Assembly: GCA_027625915.1 (NCBI GenBank) | Contig: JANTQA010000029.1 | Span: forward strand, 5,766,001 to 5,830,000 | Direction: 5' to 3' | DNA length: 64,000 nucleotides | From: Anaeramoeba flamelloides | Taxonomy: Eukaryota; Metamonada; Anaeramoebidae | Shown: piece after piece, positions 23,123 to 34,826 of the stretch | Layout of the letters: every line of letters starts with the position of its first letter | Numbering within the stretch: the first letter of the stretch is position 1 | The notes under the pieces: model-generated | The model's database searches: none | What the model was told of the DNA's origin: nothing | What the model saw: only the letters and a program-made list of their open reading frames with translations | Program-made: the position numbers and the translations under genes

Positions 23123-23308
23123 CAATGAATGTGATCTTTTGGACAAATATTAAAATAATTTTTTTCTTAAAAATATTATTTTTTCATTTTTATTTTTTGT
23201 TATAATGTAAATAATCACTAACCAAAGTGTAATAATGGCGAATAGCAATGGATTTGGTGGAAAGTTTGATTTTTTCAAAGTTATATTACCCTTTGACCCA
23301 TAACCGGA
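23123..23308 (-). CDS. Candidate last exon of a small tail-anchored membrane protein (RAMP4/SERP-like)
   Basis: On the minus strand, a good acceptor (TTTTTTTATTCAG at 23309) precedes 61 open codons ending in TGA. The translation begins SGYGSKGNITLKKSNFPPNP and continues into one hydrophobic segment (LLFAIITLWLVIIYII), then a short Lys/Asn-rich tail. In RAMP4/SERP proteins a conserved K/RG with a following small basic stretch and a 'FPV-x-PLL' entry precede a single C-terminal membrane anchor. That order is present here, but the usual Gly-Ser inside the anchor is not, and the tail is longer. The base composition is less AT-rich than the flanks. I did not find the first exon, which should lie further right on the minus strand. 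It may be another tail-anchored protein or a chance frame. Confidence 0.35.
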
Positions 23309-24230
23309 CTGAATAAAAAAAATAAAATTTATTAGTAACTACTTAGTTGATCGATCAAAAAATAAAATTAAAAACTTCTCAGTGCTATCAGGATGTTATA
23401 TTATCTGTAAACTGAAACCGAATACAGGAATTAGAAAAAATAGGTTATTATAATTTTAAAACAATTAAAAATTTATCATTTATTTTTATTTTTTCCATGA
23501 TTTGAATATAATAATTAAATAATATTTATTTATTTAGAGAAAGGAGAATTTAAAGAAAATTTTATCAAAATAAAAAAAGGAAGAAGAAAAAAATAATTCA
23601 AATACCCATATAAATAATTGTAATATGATTTACACGGACAAATTTAAAATTTATCAACTGTTTTTATATTTTACATGATCTCGAAGAATATAATCAAACC
23701 AAAGATTTTACTAAATTCTTTCAAATTCTGGACAGCATCTTTTATTTTGTTTTTTATTTAATTTAAGAAATTATAACAAAATTTCTTGTATTTTCATTTT
23801 ATTTTTTAAATTCAAAAAATAAATACTTGAATTTCTTGAGTTTTCTGTTTATTCGAAAAATCTATAGATTTTTCGAACCAAACAAAAAAACTTTAGAAAA
23901 ACTAGAAACTTGGCAGTACTCCCACAGTATATATTGTCAGAATTCACAAGATGTACGTAGCCTCGATAGAAAGATTACCAATAATAAATAATAATTCCAC
24001 AATCTGCAATTAATAATTAGTCGTTCACTTTCATTAATTTTCTGTTAATTTGAAAGAATTCTATAAAATCTAAGTTTTTGGAAAATTCCACTAAATAAAT
24101 AAAAATAAAAAAAAAAAACATAGAAACCATACCCCAGAGTGGTGGTACTAGAGATACAATTTTCTCTTTTTTTACAATTTTTAAAATTTTTTGTTTTCAA
24201 TTTTTTATTATTCTCGTTAAAAAAAAATAA

Positions 24231-24605
24231 TACACAAGAGTAAATAAAAAATGTTGTAAAAAATCGAGTTTTTTCAATTTTAGAGATAAATATAGAGCTC
24301 CATTCATTTATCCAAATTTTGGTAATAGTAAATATAATATCTGATTATCTTAATAGACTAAGAACAACTTTAATCAAAAAATCGTTCGGCAAACAACAAT
24401 CTTTCAAATTTAAAAAAAAAAAAATCAAACCAAGTATTTGTGTTTGCCAAACGATTTTATATTGAAAACACTTTTGAGATCAAAAATCAAAACGGGTATT
24501 TTGTTTAATTTTCCCAAAATTTGGATAAATACATGGAACTCTTTATTTATCCCAAAAATAGAAAAAACTTCATTTTTTACAACATTCCTTATTTACACTT
24601 GTGTA
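24231..24605. mobile_element. 375-bp fold-back element M4
   Basis: The two halves are near-mirror images. Left-arm landmarks (TACACAAGAGTAAATA, 'aatgttgtaaaaaat', 'tttatccaaattttgg', 'aaatcgttcggcaaac') appear in the same order in the reverse complement of the right half (TACACAAGTGTAAATA, 'aatgttgtaaaaaat', 'tttatccaaattttgg', 'aaatcgtttggcaaac'). The arms are about 165 bases, with an AT-rich centre of about 45. Each end begins with TA, which fits insertion at TA. It is probably a non-autonomous DNA element; the family is unknown. Confidence 0.75.
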
Positions 24606-24764
24606 ATGGATCATAACCTTTCAAAATTCCGGAACAAATTATTGAAATTTATCACACCTTTTTTATCTCTGATTATTTTACTTTCCACACTATATTTAAG
24701 TCTATTTATACCCAAATTATAAACCCTGCCTAATTTGAAGAGGTGGGTGAAAGTGAGTACATTA

Positions 24765-25160
24765 CAGAACGTTCCACTCATAAGGCACAAACTTTCAACT
24801 AAATTTAATAATACAAAAAAAATCCCAAATTAAGGCACATGATTCAAATTCTACTGTCAGTTTCACTTTTAAGGCACAAACTTTCAACGAAATTTAAGGC
24901 ACAAAAAAAATCTCAAATTTAGGCACAAAATTCAAATTCTAGTAAAAATAAATTGTAAAAAAAAAAAAATTCAAATTTTGTGCTTTAATTTGAGGTTTTT
25001 TTGTGTCTGGAATTTCGTTGAAAGTTTGTGCCTTAAAAGTGAAACTGTCTGTAGTAAAATAATTTTTAAAAAAATTTTCTAAAAATCTGTGCCTTAATTT
25101 GAGATTTTTTTCTGTGTTAAATTTTGTTGAAAGTTTGTGTCTTACAAGTGGAACAAGCAC
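24765..25160. mobile_element. M1 element, copy 2 (outer, interrupted by copy 3)
   Basis: The left end is CAGAACGTTCCAC, after TA at 24763-24764. The right end, reverse-complemented, is GTGCTTGTTCCAC, before TA at 25161-25162. Without the inner element and one TA, the outer copy is 196 bp, which agrees with copies 1 and 3 (197 and 198 bp). It is split at a TA in the sequence 'ttcaaattctagtaaaa', which is intact in the other copies. Confidence 0.85.
24854..25051. mobile_element. M1 element, copy 3 (inner, 198 bp)
   Basis: The ends CTGTCAGTTTCACTTTTAAG and, reverse-complemented, CAGACAGTTTCACTTTTAAG are almost identical. TA is duplicated at 24852-24853 and 25052-25053. Removing the element plus one TA restores the uninterrupted outer sequence, so its position and target duplication are certain. 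It is the best-matched pair of ends in the family and must be younger than the outer copy. Confidence 0.9.
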
Positions 25161-25529
25161 TAAATGAATTTTCCTTGGTCAAAAATGGTTATATCTATAC
25201 CTTTTATTAATTTTATTTTTATAATATAAAAATTAAACACGAAAATACCCTTTTTCTAACCACATTTCAAAAATTGTGACTAGTTTTAAATAATAAATTC
25301 AAACAAAAAAAATTGAATATAATTATAAATATTTATTATATTATTTTATCAATACTTTTGTCATAAATTATTCAAAATTTATATAAATTATTAATATTTT
25401 TAAAATGTATAATCAAGTGAAACAAAAAATATAAAGAAGTTAATTGAAAGTTTTCAAATGGAATTAACCCCTTTTAAAATGGGATATTATGTTGAATAAA
25501 GTTCAACACAAAAATAAAACACGTTGTTT

Positions 25530-25535
25530 ACACAC

Positions 25536-25585
<50 letters not shown>
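25530..25585. repeat. CA/TA compound microsatellite
   Basis: A run of about 18 CA units, with one CG variant, passes directly into about 10 TA units. It is intergenic. Confidence 0.95.
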
Positions 25586-28500
25586 TCGAAAACACAATAT
25601 TTATCCCAATTGTTTTAACCTTTATTGATATTGTCTCATATAATGTTGATTTTTTTTTAAATGTTGTTTACTTAAAAAATAGATAAGGGAAAGAAAAAAA
25701 ATATAAAAAAATATAAAAAAAAAAAAAAATGTTATTTTTTTTTAGATACCCAAAGAACAAAAGAATAATAATTTTATGATAAATAAAAAGATGTGATTAA
25801 TATCAAGTTTAATGTAAATGAAAGGCGGTTTTTAGAATACATTGGCATTTCAATTTACAATACAATATTCAAATGGGTTTAGTAAGATCATTAATTTATT
25901 CGAGATGCCCAATTATACTTAAATTGTTTGGAAGGGTTATAAAATACCAAGTGGGTATTTACATTGAATCCAATGATAATTTTATTAAAAAATTATTGAA
26001 AAATACACCCAATGAATTTCAATTAAAAATGGGGTTTTTATGAGCAATCAATCTTGAAAATGTCTTCAAAATATTAAAATAAAATTTATATCTATGATAA
26101 TTGTGAAATGTTATAGAAGACATTTCCAAAAAATTTTAGTAAATTTATTTAATAATATATTTATTAAACATAAATTTCAAAGATTTATTTAAATATACAA
26201 ACACATTGAAAAATAATTATTTATTCTTGTAAATAATTCGATTTGTTTCTGAATATTATATTACATAAATAAATGATATTAAATTTTCTGATCTCAATCA
26301 CATCTGATATTTTTAAGGGTGGAAATTGGTGTTTATTATTTTCTATAGATCCAAAAAATTGTTTTCATAACTTTTTTAGTATCAACAAATTTTCAAATAG
26401 AATTCAAAATATACACTATATTTTTTTGTTCAAAAAAAAACAATTGTTACCTTTCCCTATTTTCAGTTTTTTATTGAAATTGGTTGTACATTGTTTTATC
26501 CCAAAAAATTTGATTTTTATTTTCATTTTTTTGGAAATATTTCAACTAAGATATTTTATAATAAATACATTAGTCGTTTTTACAACTGATATTAATAGTT
26601 AACTTTCTTTGATATTGTCAATTAACAAATATATTCACTAAAAAAGATGATTTTTTATGAAATGTAAAAAAAAAATGCCCACCTTTTTCGAAATATCTCA
26701 CTTTTCATATATTTAAAAAAAAAACTCGTTTATTATATTGTTTTTAAATTTTTTCAATTTGTAAATTTTCATTTTATACATGGGTAAATTATTTTATTCT
26801 TTGATTTAAGTTGTTTTTTGGTTATTTGTGTGGTGGTACAAATTAGAATGTATCTATTTCCACATATTTTTCTTTTGGGGTTGATTTACCAATGGCATTT
26901 CCTATTTAATAGAAAATTTTATAAAGACTAATCAATAATTTTAATTTGTAGTAAAAAAAAATAAAAAATTTTCTTTTTATTTTTTCACAAATGAAAAAAA
27001 AATAACTGGGAATTTCCTAAATGGATAAGAATTTAGTTAAATATTCCGTTGTAATATATTCTTTTAAATTCTCGAAAGCCTAATGGTAACAATATTTTAA
27101 TCGGGGAAATTCAAAAACAGTAATAAAATTTTGAATTTTAACTAAGTTTTTAAAAAGGTGAACTAATGTAATATAAAAAGAAAATAAACCAACCAAAATT
27201 TAGGTTTATAAAAGAAATCTTAAATATTAATATCATTGAAAACTTGAGTCATTTTGTATGTGAATATTTAGCCTCTTATACAGAATCAAAAATTTTCGAA
27301 AACTTGGATTTTATAAAAATAATTATACAATTAAAAATACCCCTGGTATTATGAATAAAAATACTCAATAATATATATATATTCTTTTTCATAAGTGATA
27401 ACTTTTTTAAATGTTTAAAATTTCAAAAAAATCTTTCAAAATCTTTCAAATACTCACGGATACCTCGATTTTTTATTTTAGTTAAAAAAATAATAAAGAA
27501 AAAGAAAAAGAAAAAAAAATCTTTTATTTCATAAATTAAAAAAAATCTAAAGACATTTCAAGAAATGGGATTTTCTGAATTGTAAATAAATATTTTAATT
27601 TTTTATTTTATATTAAATATCATTGATATTTTCTCAAATTTAAAGTTTTTTTTTTTACATCCAATAATCAAAATACTATCTCATAAATGACTTTATCGGG
27701 TTAAGGGGTTAGTACGAGGGTATATTTCTCGATAATTAAAGTATGTTGTAACTAAGTGTAAATTATTTTAGTGTTTTATGGCTCAAATAGCCCAAAAAAA
27801 TCTATAATAAATCATATTGTATAATAAATTATTACATTTTTTACGAATGATCTCTATTAAAAATTATCATTTTACGATTTATTTTTTAACCTTATCGAAA
27901 TTTAAAAAGAGAAAGTCAAAATAATAGTATTTCAGTAGTTTATAATTCATTTTTAGAACTTTTCAAAGTAATTATTTTTTTAATTTTTAAATTCCAAAGA
28001 TTAGTTCAATAATAATTAACATAACAACATAAATACTGGTTAGTTTTGTTTGCTTTTTATAATACTAATTGCAATTCAATATATTTCCAATATTTCAGAA
28101 GTAATTTGTCAAAAAAAATCTATTGGTTAATTATTAAATTTTTTAAAATTGAATTTTTTTAACTATTAATCTACATTTCACCCAAAATTTAACTGGGGTA
28201 TTTTGCAACTTTGAGATCTGAAAATTGATAATTCAGCCTTTAAATTTGCCTTGAAATGCAGATTTTTTTCTGGAATCTTTGGGTTTTTTACTAATATAAG
28301 GATCATTTATTTTAATTGATGAGAAAAAACAAATATTACTACTTGATTAATCGGTTTTTTCGAAACACTTAATCCATGTAACACTAATGTAATTTATACA
28401 TAATTACAACGAACCTTTGATCTTAGATTTTTCTACTTGGTAGAAGCTAATCCCTTAAGATTGGTATCAAGATAAAATTCCTTTTACTTTGAGACGTAAA

Positions 28501-28880
28501 AGGTGTTTTTTAAGAAAAGACATAATTAAATACTTGAAACCTTTTAGATCTCTAATAAATTGATTTGAAAAAGTTAACGAGTACAAAGAAATAACAAATA
28601 AAAATAATAAAAGGATTTGAGAAATTTTTATTCTTGGTGTATCAAAATTAAAAAATAATTTATTGATAACATGGATCAAATATTCTTCTTTTTGAGGAAG
28701 AAGAAAGTTAAAAATAACGATGAAACAAATTATTCATTTAATTTTAAAAGAAACCTAAACCAAAAAGTATATAAAGTAATAAATAGTAAGGAAAAGATCA
28801 AATTAGTCAAAAGTCAATTAAAAAGGAGTTTTTATGTAAGAGAAATTGAAGTTCAAATTCAGAAATGGAAGTGAAAATAT

Positions 28881-30433
28881 TTAAATATCTTCATCTTCTT
28901 CAAGATCTTGTGTATCTGTACCAGCTTCTTGGTAGTCTACTTCAAGTGCTGCAAGATCGTCTCTAGCTTCTGTGAATTCAGCTTCTTCCATACCTTCACC
29001 GACATACCAGTGAACAAATGCTCTCTTAGCGAACATAAGATCGAATTTAGAGTTAATACCACTCCAAGCTTCACCAACAGATGTGGTAGCAGCCAACATA
29101 CAGAGTGCTCTGGATACTTTACCAAGATCTCCACCTGGGACAACAGTTGGTGGTTGTTTATTGACACCAACCTTGAATCCAGTTGGTGACCAGTCAACAA
29201 ATGTAACAGTGTTGTTGTTTTTGATGGTTTCAATGGCCTTGGTTGTGTCTTTTGGGATGACGTCTCCTCTGTATAACATTGTACAGGCCATGTATTTTCC
29301 GTTTCTTGGGTCTACTTTAACCATCACATTGCTTGATTCAAAGACAGAGTTGGTTAATTGAGAAACAGTCATAGCTTCGTGGCTAACCTTGGATGATGGG
29401 ATAACTGGGGAGTATGAACAAAGTGGGAAATGGATTCTTGGATATGGGACAAGATTAGTTTGAAATTCATTGAGATCGACATTTAATTGTCCTTCAAATC
29501 TGAGAGAGGCAGTTAAGGATGAAATGATTTGAGCAACCAATCTATTCAAGTTAACATATGATGGTCTTTCGATGTTAAGTCTTTTTTTACAGATGTCATA
29601 AATAGCTTCATTGTCAACAATAAATGTGACATCGTTATGGTTCATCATAGCGTGAGTAGATAAGACGGCATTATATGGTTCAACAACAGCTGTTGATACT
29701 TGTGGTGCGGGGTAAACACAGAAATCGAACTATTTGAAAAAAAAAATAATTTTGTAAAAAGAGAAAAAAAAATAAAAAGAAAAATTAATTTAAAAATTTC
29801 AAAAATTTTAAAAAAAAAAAAAAAGTAGAAAAAATTAAAAATAAACAAAAAGAAAAAAGATAAAAATAAAAAAAATATAAAAGCAAAAATACAAAAAAAA
29901 AAAATAAAAAAAGAAGAAAAAAAAAAACACACCTTGCATTTTTTGGCGAAGAGATCTGAAAGTCTTTCGTGTAAAAGAGAACCAAATCCAGATCCAGTAC
30001 CACCACCAAGTGAGTTAAAGGCCATGAAACCTTGAACGGATGAACAATTTTCAACAATTTTTCTTAATTTGTCCAAACAAGGATCAATCATTTCTTTACC
30101 AACTGTGTAGTGTCCTCTAGCGTAGTTATTAGCACCATCTTCTTTTCCTGTTAACATGTAGTCTGGGTGAAATAATTTTTTGTATTTTCCTTCTTTGATG
30201 TCATCAATAACTGAAGGTTCGAGATCGAAAAAGACGGCTCTTGGAACATGTTGGCCGGCGCTTGTTTCGCTGAAAAAGGTGTTGAATGCATCATTTTCAG
30301 ATCCAATGGTTTCGTCAGAAGGCATCATACCATCAGGGTCAATTTCATGTTCTAAACAGTAAAGTTCCCAACATGATGTACCGATTTGACATCCGGCTTG
30401 TCCTAAGTGAATTGAAACAACTTCTCTTGGCAT
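28881..30433 (-). CDS. TUBA: Alpha-tubulin, two exons
   Basis: The exons are 30433-29933 and 29729-28881. They join in phase 0 to give 449 residues, the normal length. The GTP-binding signature GGGTGSG is present in '[13 protein letters not shown]', and the catalytic Glu is kept in '[13 protein letters not shown]', so the protein should be a working subunit of the tubulin dimer. The 203-nt intron has the unusual donor AAG|GTGTGT and the acceptor CAAATAG|TTCGAT, and its removal restores '[20 protein letters not shown]'. Two departures from most alpha-tubulins are visible. The residue aligned with the acetylated Lys40 is Glu ('MMPSDETIG'). The C-terminus is acidic but ends in Ile ('EEDEDI') rather than Tyr or Phe. 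The N-terminus carries one extra residue ([11 protein letters not shown]). I cannot tell how many other tubulin genes the genome has. Confidence 0.96.
29730..29932 (-). other. Alpha-tubulin intron (203 nt)
   Basis: On the coding strand it is almost pure T and A, with long T tracts. It begins GTGTGT and ends AAATAG. It is the shortest intron in the window, about one-twentieth the length of the two longest. Confidence 0.92.
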
Positions 30434-32179
30434 TTTATAATGAATGCTTTTTTAAAAAGAAAATTAAAGTAAAAAAGTAAGAAATAAAAAAATGAAAAGC
30501 TAACGTTATAAATTAATTAAATAAATTATTCGAAGGTAAATAAAAAAAATGAATTTGGCAACAGTTTTTTTACAACAATACAGAAACAGGACAAAATTCA
30601 TCAAATTTTCTTTTTTTAAAAATTTTTTTTTTATAAAAAGATTCGATTCAAAAAAGAGTTCCTTTTAAGAAACAAAAAATCAATTTTTAATTTTTTCTTA
30701 TTCATTTTCAAAAAAAAAGAAAAAAAGTTTACCAAACTTTTGTTTTTTCTTCAAAGAAAAAAAAGACACGAAGTTTCTTACAAATAATTTTTTACTTTAC
30801 AAATTTACTTTTAAAATTTGTCTCCATCCTTTCTTTTTGAAAAGGATAACTTTGAAGAAAAAAAAAGAAACCAAACAACCCTTTACCAAAAACAGTGAAA
30901 AGAAATATTCGACTTGGTGAAGAAATATGACTTTTCAAAACAATAGATTCACTTCAATATTGTTGAACTCGAAAATTAAGGTTTTTTACAATCGAAGCGA
31001 AATTACCTTACTGTTAGTTATGAAATAAAAAGAAACAAAATTTTCCTTTAACTTTGAGAAAAAAATCACACAAGAAACAATTAAAGTCTCGAGGACAAAA
31101 AGGAAAAAATAAAAAGGGTGTGATTTAGTGAGTTAAATATTGTACATTTAACTTGATCTGCCAAATTATTTTTTAGCAAATCAAAAATTGTTCAATTTCT
31201 TTTTCTTCAAATAATTGTTAAAGGCGTAACAAATTCCATTGTAATTCTATTAGTGAATTTGTAGAATTAACAGAGTAACATTTAGGATACTTTTTTGGGA
31301 TAATATTTGAACAATTAATGGTAGAAAAATTTCACTTCATTTCCTTCTTTATTTTTCTACTGGTATTTATATTTCAAATGTGAAAAATTTTACTTCATTT
31401 TCAATTTCTCTTTTTGATATAAAGCTTCAAATTCCTAGACACTTGTTTGAGGTGTCTATTTAAAAACGAAAAATAAGTAAAAGGAAGTTAAAATTTTTTC
31501 CCTGTTTATTATTCAAAATATCTGTATTGTCCAGAAACCATTCAAAGAAATAGGTTGAAATTTGTAATCTTTGTTTATAGTTTTATTCTTCTTTGTAGTG
31601 GTGTACTATTATTACTTTGCGTAAAATAAGATTACAAGACTATAGTAAGATTCTGGTAGAATTGTAAAACTAGCATCAAAAAAAAAAATCACATTAAATT
31701 TCTTAGACGATTATCTATTTTCTCGATTACCAAAATTATTCTCAAAATAAGAGATATTAATTCAACTCTAAATTGATTAGTGTGCTTCTTTTTTATGTTA
31801 CCTATGTTTATTGGTGTTATTGGTTGAAGTACAGATCAAACTTGAGATTCATATTTCCTACATAAATAAAAGAAATTTGTTATATATTTTCAAGGAGAGA
31901 AATTTCAAATTCCAGTAATAATGAAAGAGAACGAAGTAAGAAGGTCTTTTTACCACAAAATGATCCTTACCCAACAATGTGTATAATAACCAGTGTTTTT
32001 ATGTCCTCTTATTCTTTATAAAATATCTCTTTCTTCAAAATAAACTAAAATTTCATAATAAATTTCCCAATTTTTTTTTACTTTATTTTCATTTTTAGAC
32101 GAAAAACAAATAATTCTGGTGTATAGAACCGAATCGTAAAATAGTATTTTTTTTATTATAATAGATAACTTTTTATATA

Positions 32180-32648
32180 GAGCAGTGAAAAAAATACCAT
32201 ACATGAAAAAAATCCCGGACAAGATTTTTAATTGTGAATATTAGTAAAATTATTGTGTAATTTCATTTATTTACAATCAAATTCCTTTTTTTAAGAATCG
32301 AACTTTTTCAATTATAACCCCCCCACTTATTAGAATGATGACTGATGAAATCACACTTGTTCAAAACACCATTCAATCAATCAAAAAACAAGAAGAAAAA
32401 TTATCATTTTCCAAACTCTAATCAACCTCTATAAAACTGGATTGTTTTTCAAAAAAAATTGATCAACATATGGCTATCAAACAATTACTCAAGTATTCTA
32501 GAGACACCTTACTTTGATGGACTTTAGGTATGTTTATTACTAATCTCATAAAAAAATTGGTTATTTATAATCAGGATTTCATTGAAATTAGACAAAAATT
32601 TTACTAATACTCACAATTAAAAATCTTGTCCGGTATTTTTTTCCCTAC
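32180..32648. mobile_element. Miniature inverted-repeat element M2, copy 1 (469 bp)
   Basis: The left end GAGCAGTGAAAAAAATACC and the right end, reverse-complemented, GTAGGGAAAAAAATACC lead into shared arms containing 'ggacaagatttttaattgtg'. TA flanks both ends (32178-32179 and 32649-32650). About 16 bases of the right arm seen in the other copies are missing. It carries no coding frame. The interior is very similar to copy 3 at 60.8 kb. Confidence 0.82.
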
Positions 32649-33188
32649 TATATAACATTATTTATCTTCAAAATTTGATTTTTAACGGATAATGATTTTG
32701 TAAAGGGGTTTCGTAAATATCTCTATATATGGGGCAAGGAATAAAACTCTTTAATTTCACAGTCTAAGATTAAAAAATCATGACATTCTTCTAAATAATA
32801 ATGATTTAGTAAACTGATATATTTATACCTTTATTAGGCTAGATTTTCTTGTTTAATACGAACAAAAAACGACATTACATAATAAATGAAAATGTGAGCG
32901 TTTAACGTTGTTTTACTATTAAAACCGACTTGACCATTTTTTACAAACAATGCAAGATCAAAATCTTATTGGTATTTGAAATTTCAAATGGGATTATATT
33001 CTAATTTGATTCTTGTTTACCAAACCAAAATCTTACTCTAGTCATGGATTTTTAAATCCACTCAAAACAGCATCAAATATATAATAAAAAAAAGAACCAA
33101 ACAAATAAAAAAAATCAAAAAAATATAATCTATTTCTTATGAAACTTTCTGGGTAAAATAAAAACGAAGTAGGAAAACAAGTGACCCT

Positions 33189-33207
33189 CCCCCCCCCCCC
33201 CCCCCCC
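33189..33207. repeat. C19 homopolymer tract
   Basis: Nineteen consecutive C (preceded by CCCT), in a region otherwise made almost only of A and T. It is the only long G or C run in the window and may vary between cells or be a sequencing-length artefact. Confidence 0.9.
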
Positions 33208-33612
33208 AACCAATTTTAAATTCAAATTTCTATAAAATATATATATATTTATTTTTTTTAATAGGATTTTTTTATGATATCTACCATTTCTTGCATTCTA
33301 TGGTTTGTTAACTTCTTGTAAAAAAAAATTGTTAAATGCTATGATTTCAAAGTTTATAATTTTAAAATATAAACTATTATATTTCTAATTGAAATATAAT
33401 GCATCAAGCACTTTAAAGAGAAATTGAATGTTAGTAAATCTCACAAATTTTTATTTAGTCAGATTTATTAAAAAAAAATTAAATATTTTTATTAAATTTT
33501 TCCAACCTAATATCTCAAAATGAAAACTAAATTTGGAAAAAATGAGATTTTTGTCGATATTTTACTTGAAAACAATATTTATAATCCACACACGATATTA
33601 GTAATTTTCTAT

Positions 33613-33614
<2 letters not shown>

Positions 33615-33651
<37 letters not shown>
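33615..33651. repeat. T37 homopolymer tract
   Basis: This is the longest uninterrupted homopolymer in the window. A run of about 18 TA units lies nearby at 33859-33895, and another TA tract at 34797-34823. They are intergenic, and no function is apparent. Confidence 0.85.
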
Positions 33652-33652
<1 letters not shown>

Positions 33653-33855
33653 GATGTAATTTATAAGTTGAGTGAGTTTAAAAATTTACTTTTATAGATC
33701 AAAACGGAGAAAAATTCAAAATTTAAGGTATTTTTTATTGTCATTTTCTGGTTTAGTTAGATTTGATAAAAACTTGTTCAAATATTTTGCATAAACCAAA
33801 ATTTACTTAATCCCTATTTATGTTTTTTATAAAATTATTTTTTAATCAACTTAAC

Positions 33856-33897
<42 letters not shown>

Positions 33898-34504
33898 AAT
33901 AATATAAATTCTTGACCCATTTTTACATTTTTCGTTTCATTAGATCAAAAATATAAAAACAACCACCCCAAAGAAAAAACTAAAATACCAACAAAGGATA
34001 CTATTCAGTAATAGATTAAAGCGAAAAACACATATACTTTTATCCCACGTAAGTATTTTAATATATTTTTTGAATTACAAATTGATATAGATTTTTTTTC
34101 AATATTATCTTGCCTCAAAAAAAGTAATTTTTTCACACCTATAAAATATAATCGGATAACTTGTGATCGTATCATTCAAGTATTTTTCCCAGGAAATTTT
34201 CATTTGGTATTTTATTTTTGTATATATAGTAAGCTAAATTTCAAAATTAGCTGCAAACTTTGTTATTATTATTTTTTCTTTTTTCATTTGTCTTTCAAAA
34301 AATACAATGATTATACAACATTTTTATTTATTAATCTATATTTGGCTATTTTCTCTAAAAAATTTAATAAAATACATTATTATTCAAAAAAAACCACAAT
34401 TATTAAACTATTTTTTTTTTCTGATGAAAAATATGCCCTAATTTTTGAAATTAAGCTTAGATTTCTTTTGGGTTTTATAGGACGAGAGTTTACTTTTATG
34501 ACCA

Positions 34505-34550
34505 ACATTACTTTTAAGGCACAATCCTGTGACGAAATTTAAGGTCCACA
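34505..34550. mobile_element. M1 element remnant
   Basis: The string ACTTTTAAGGCACAA, followed a little later by 'gacgaaatttaagg', matches one arm of M1. The second arm was not found, so this looks like a broken copy. Confidence 0.5.
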
Positions 34551-34793
34551 TGTCCTTCAAATTTAGAAGGTCTTTTTACATTTTTTTATTTTATCCATAT
34601 TATTTTATAAAAATAAAATTTTAATACTTTAATTTTAAATTACCCTTTAAATAATTTTAATTCAAAGTTTTGTATATTAAAAATGTTACTTATTATATAA
34701 AATATATTTAAAAGTGAAATATGACAAATTAATAACCAATATAATTTGATTAAAGGAGTAGTATTTTTAAAAATAAAATGAAATCTTACCAAG

Positions 34794-34819
<26 letters not shown>

Positions 34820-34826
<7 letters not shown>

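Larger units (their letters stand above)
23309..28880. other. Intergenic region with fold-back and nested miniature elements
   Basis: The region contains fold-back element M4 (24231-24605), the nested M1 pair (24765-25160) and a CA/TA microsatellite (25530-25585). A hairpin-forming segment at about 23840-23900 resembles one at 48330-48400. Longer frames (24438-24722 inside M4, and 26273-26602) have the composition of random AT-rich DNA. A 67-codon plus-strand frame at 28671-28874 ends six bases before the tubulin stop and is Lys-rich; I do not call it. Confidence 0.5.

Noticed and set aside
24438-24722. 94-codon plus-strand frame
   Set aside because: Most of it is the right arm of fold-back element M4.
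26273-26602. 109-codon plus-strand frame
   Set aside because: Its composition is almost only Phe, Leu, Ile, Asn and Lys, as expected by chance in such AT-rich DNA. No motif or splice context.
28671-28874. 67-codon Lys-rich frame converging on tubulin
   Set aside because: It ends six bases from the tubulin stop, within the expected 3' untranslated region. Biased composition and no family.
34204-34542. 112-codon plus-strand frame
   Set aside because: AT-driven composition, and its end overlaps an M1 remnant.
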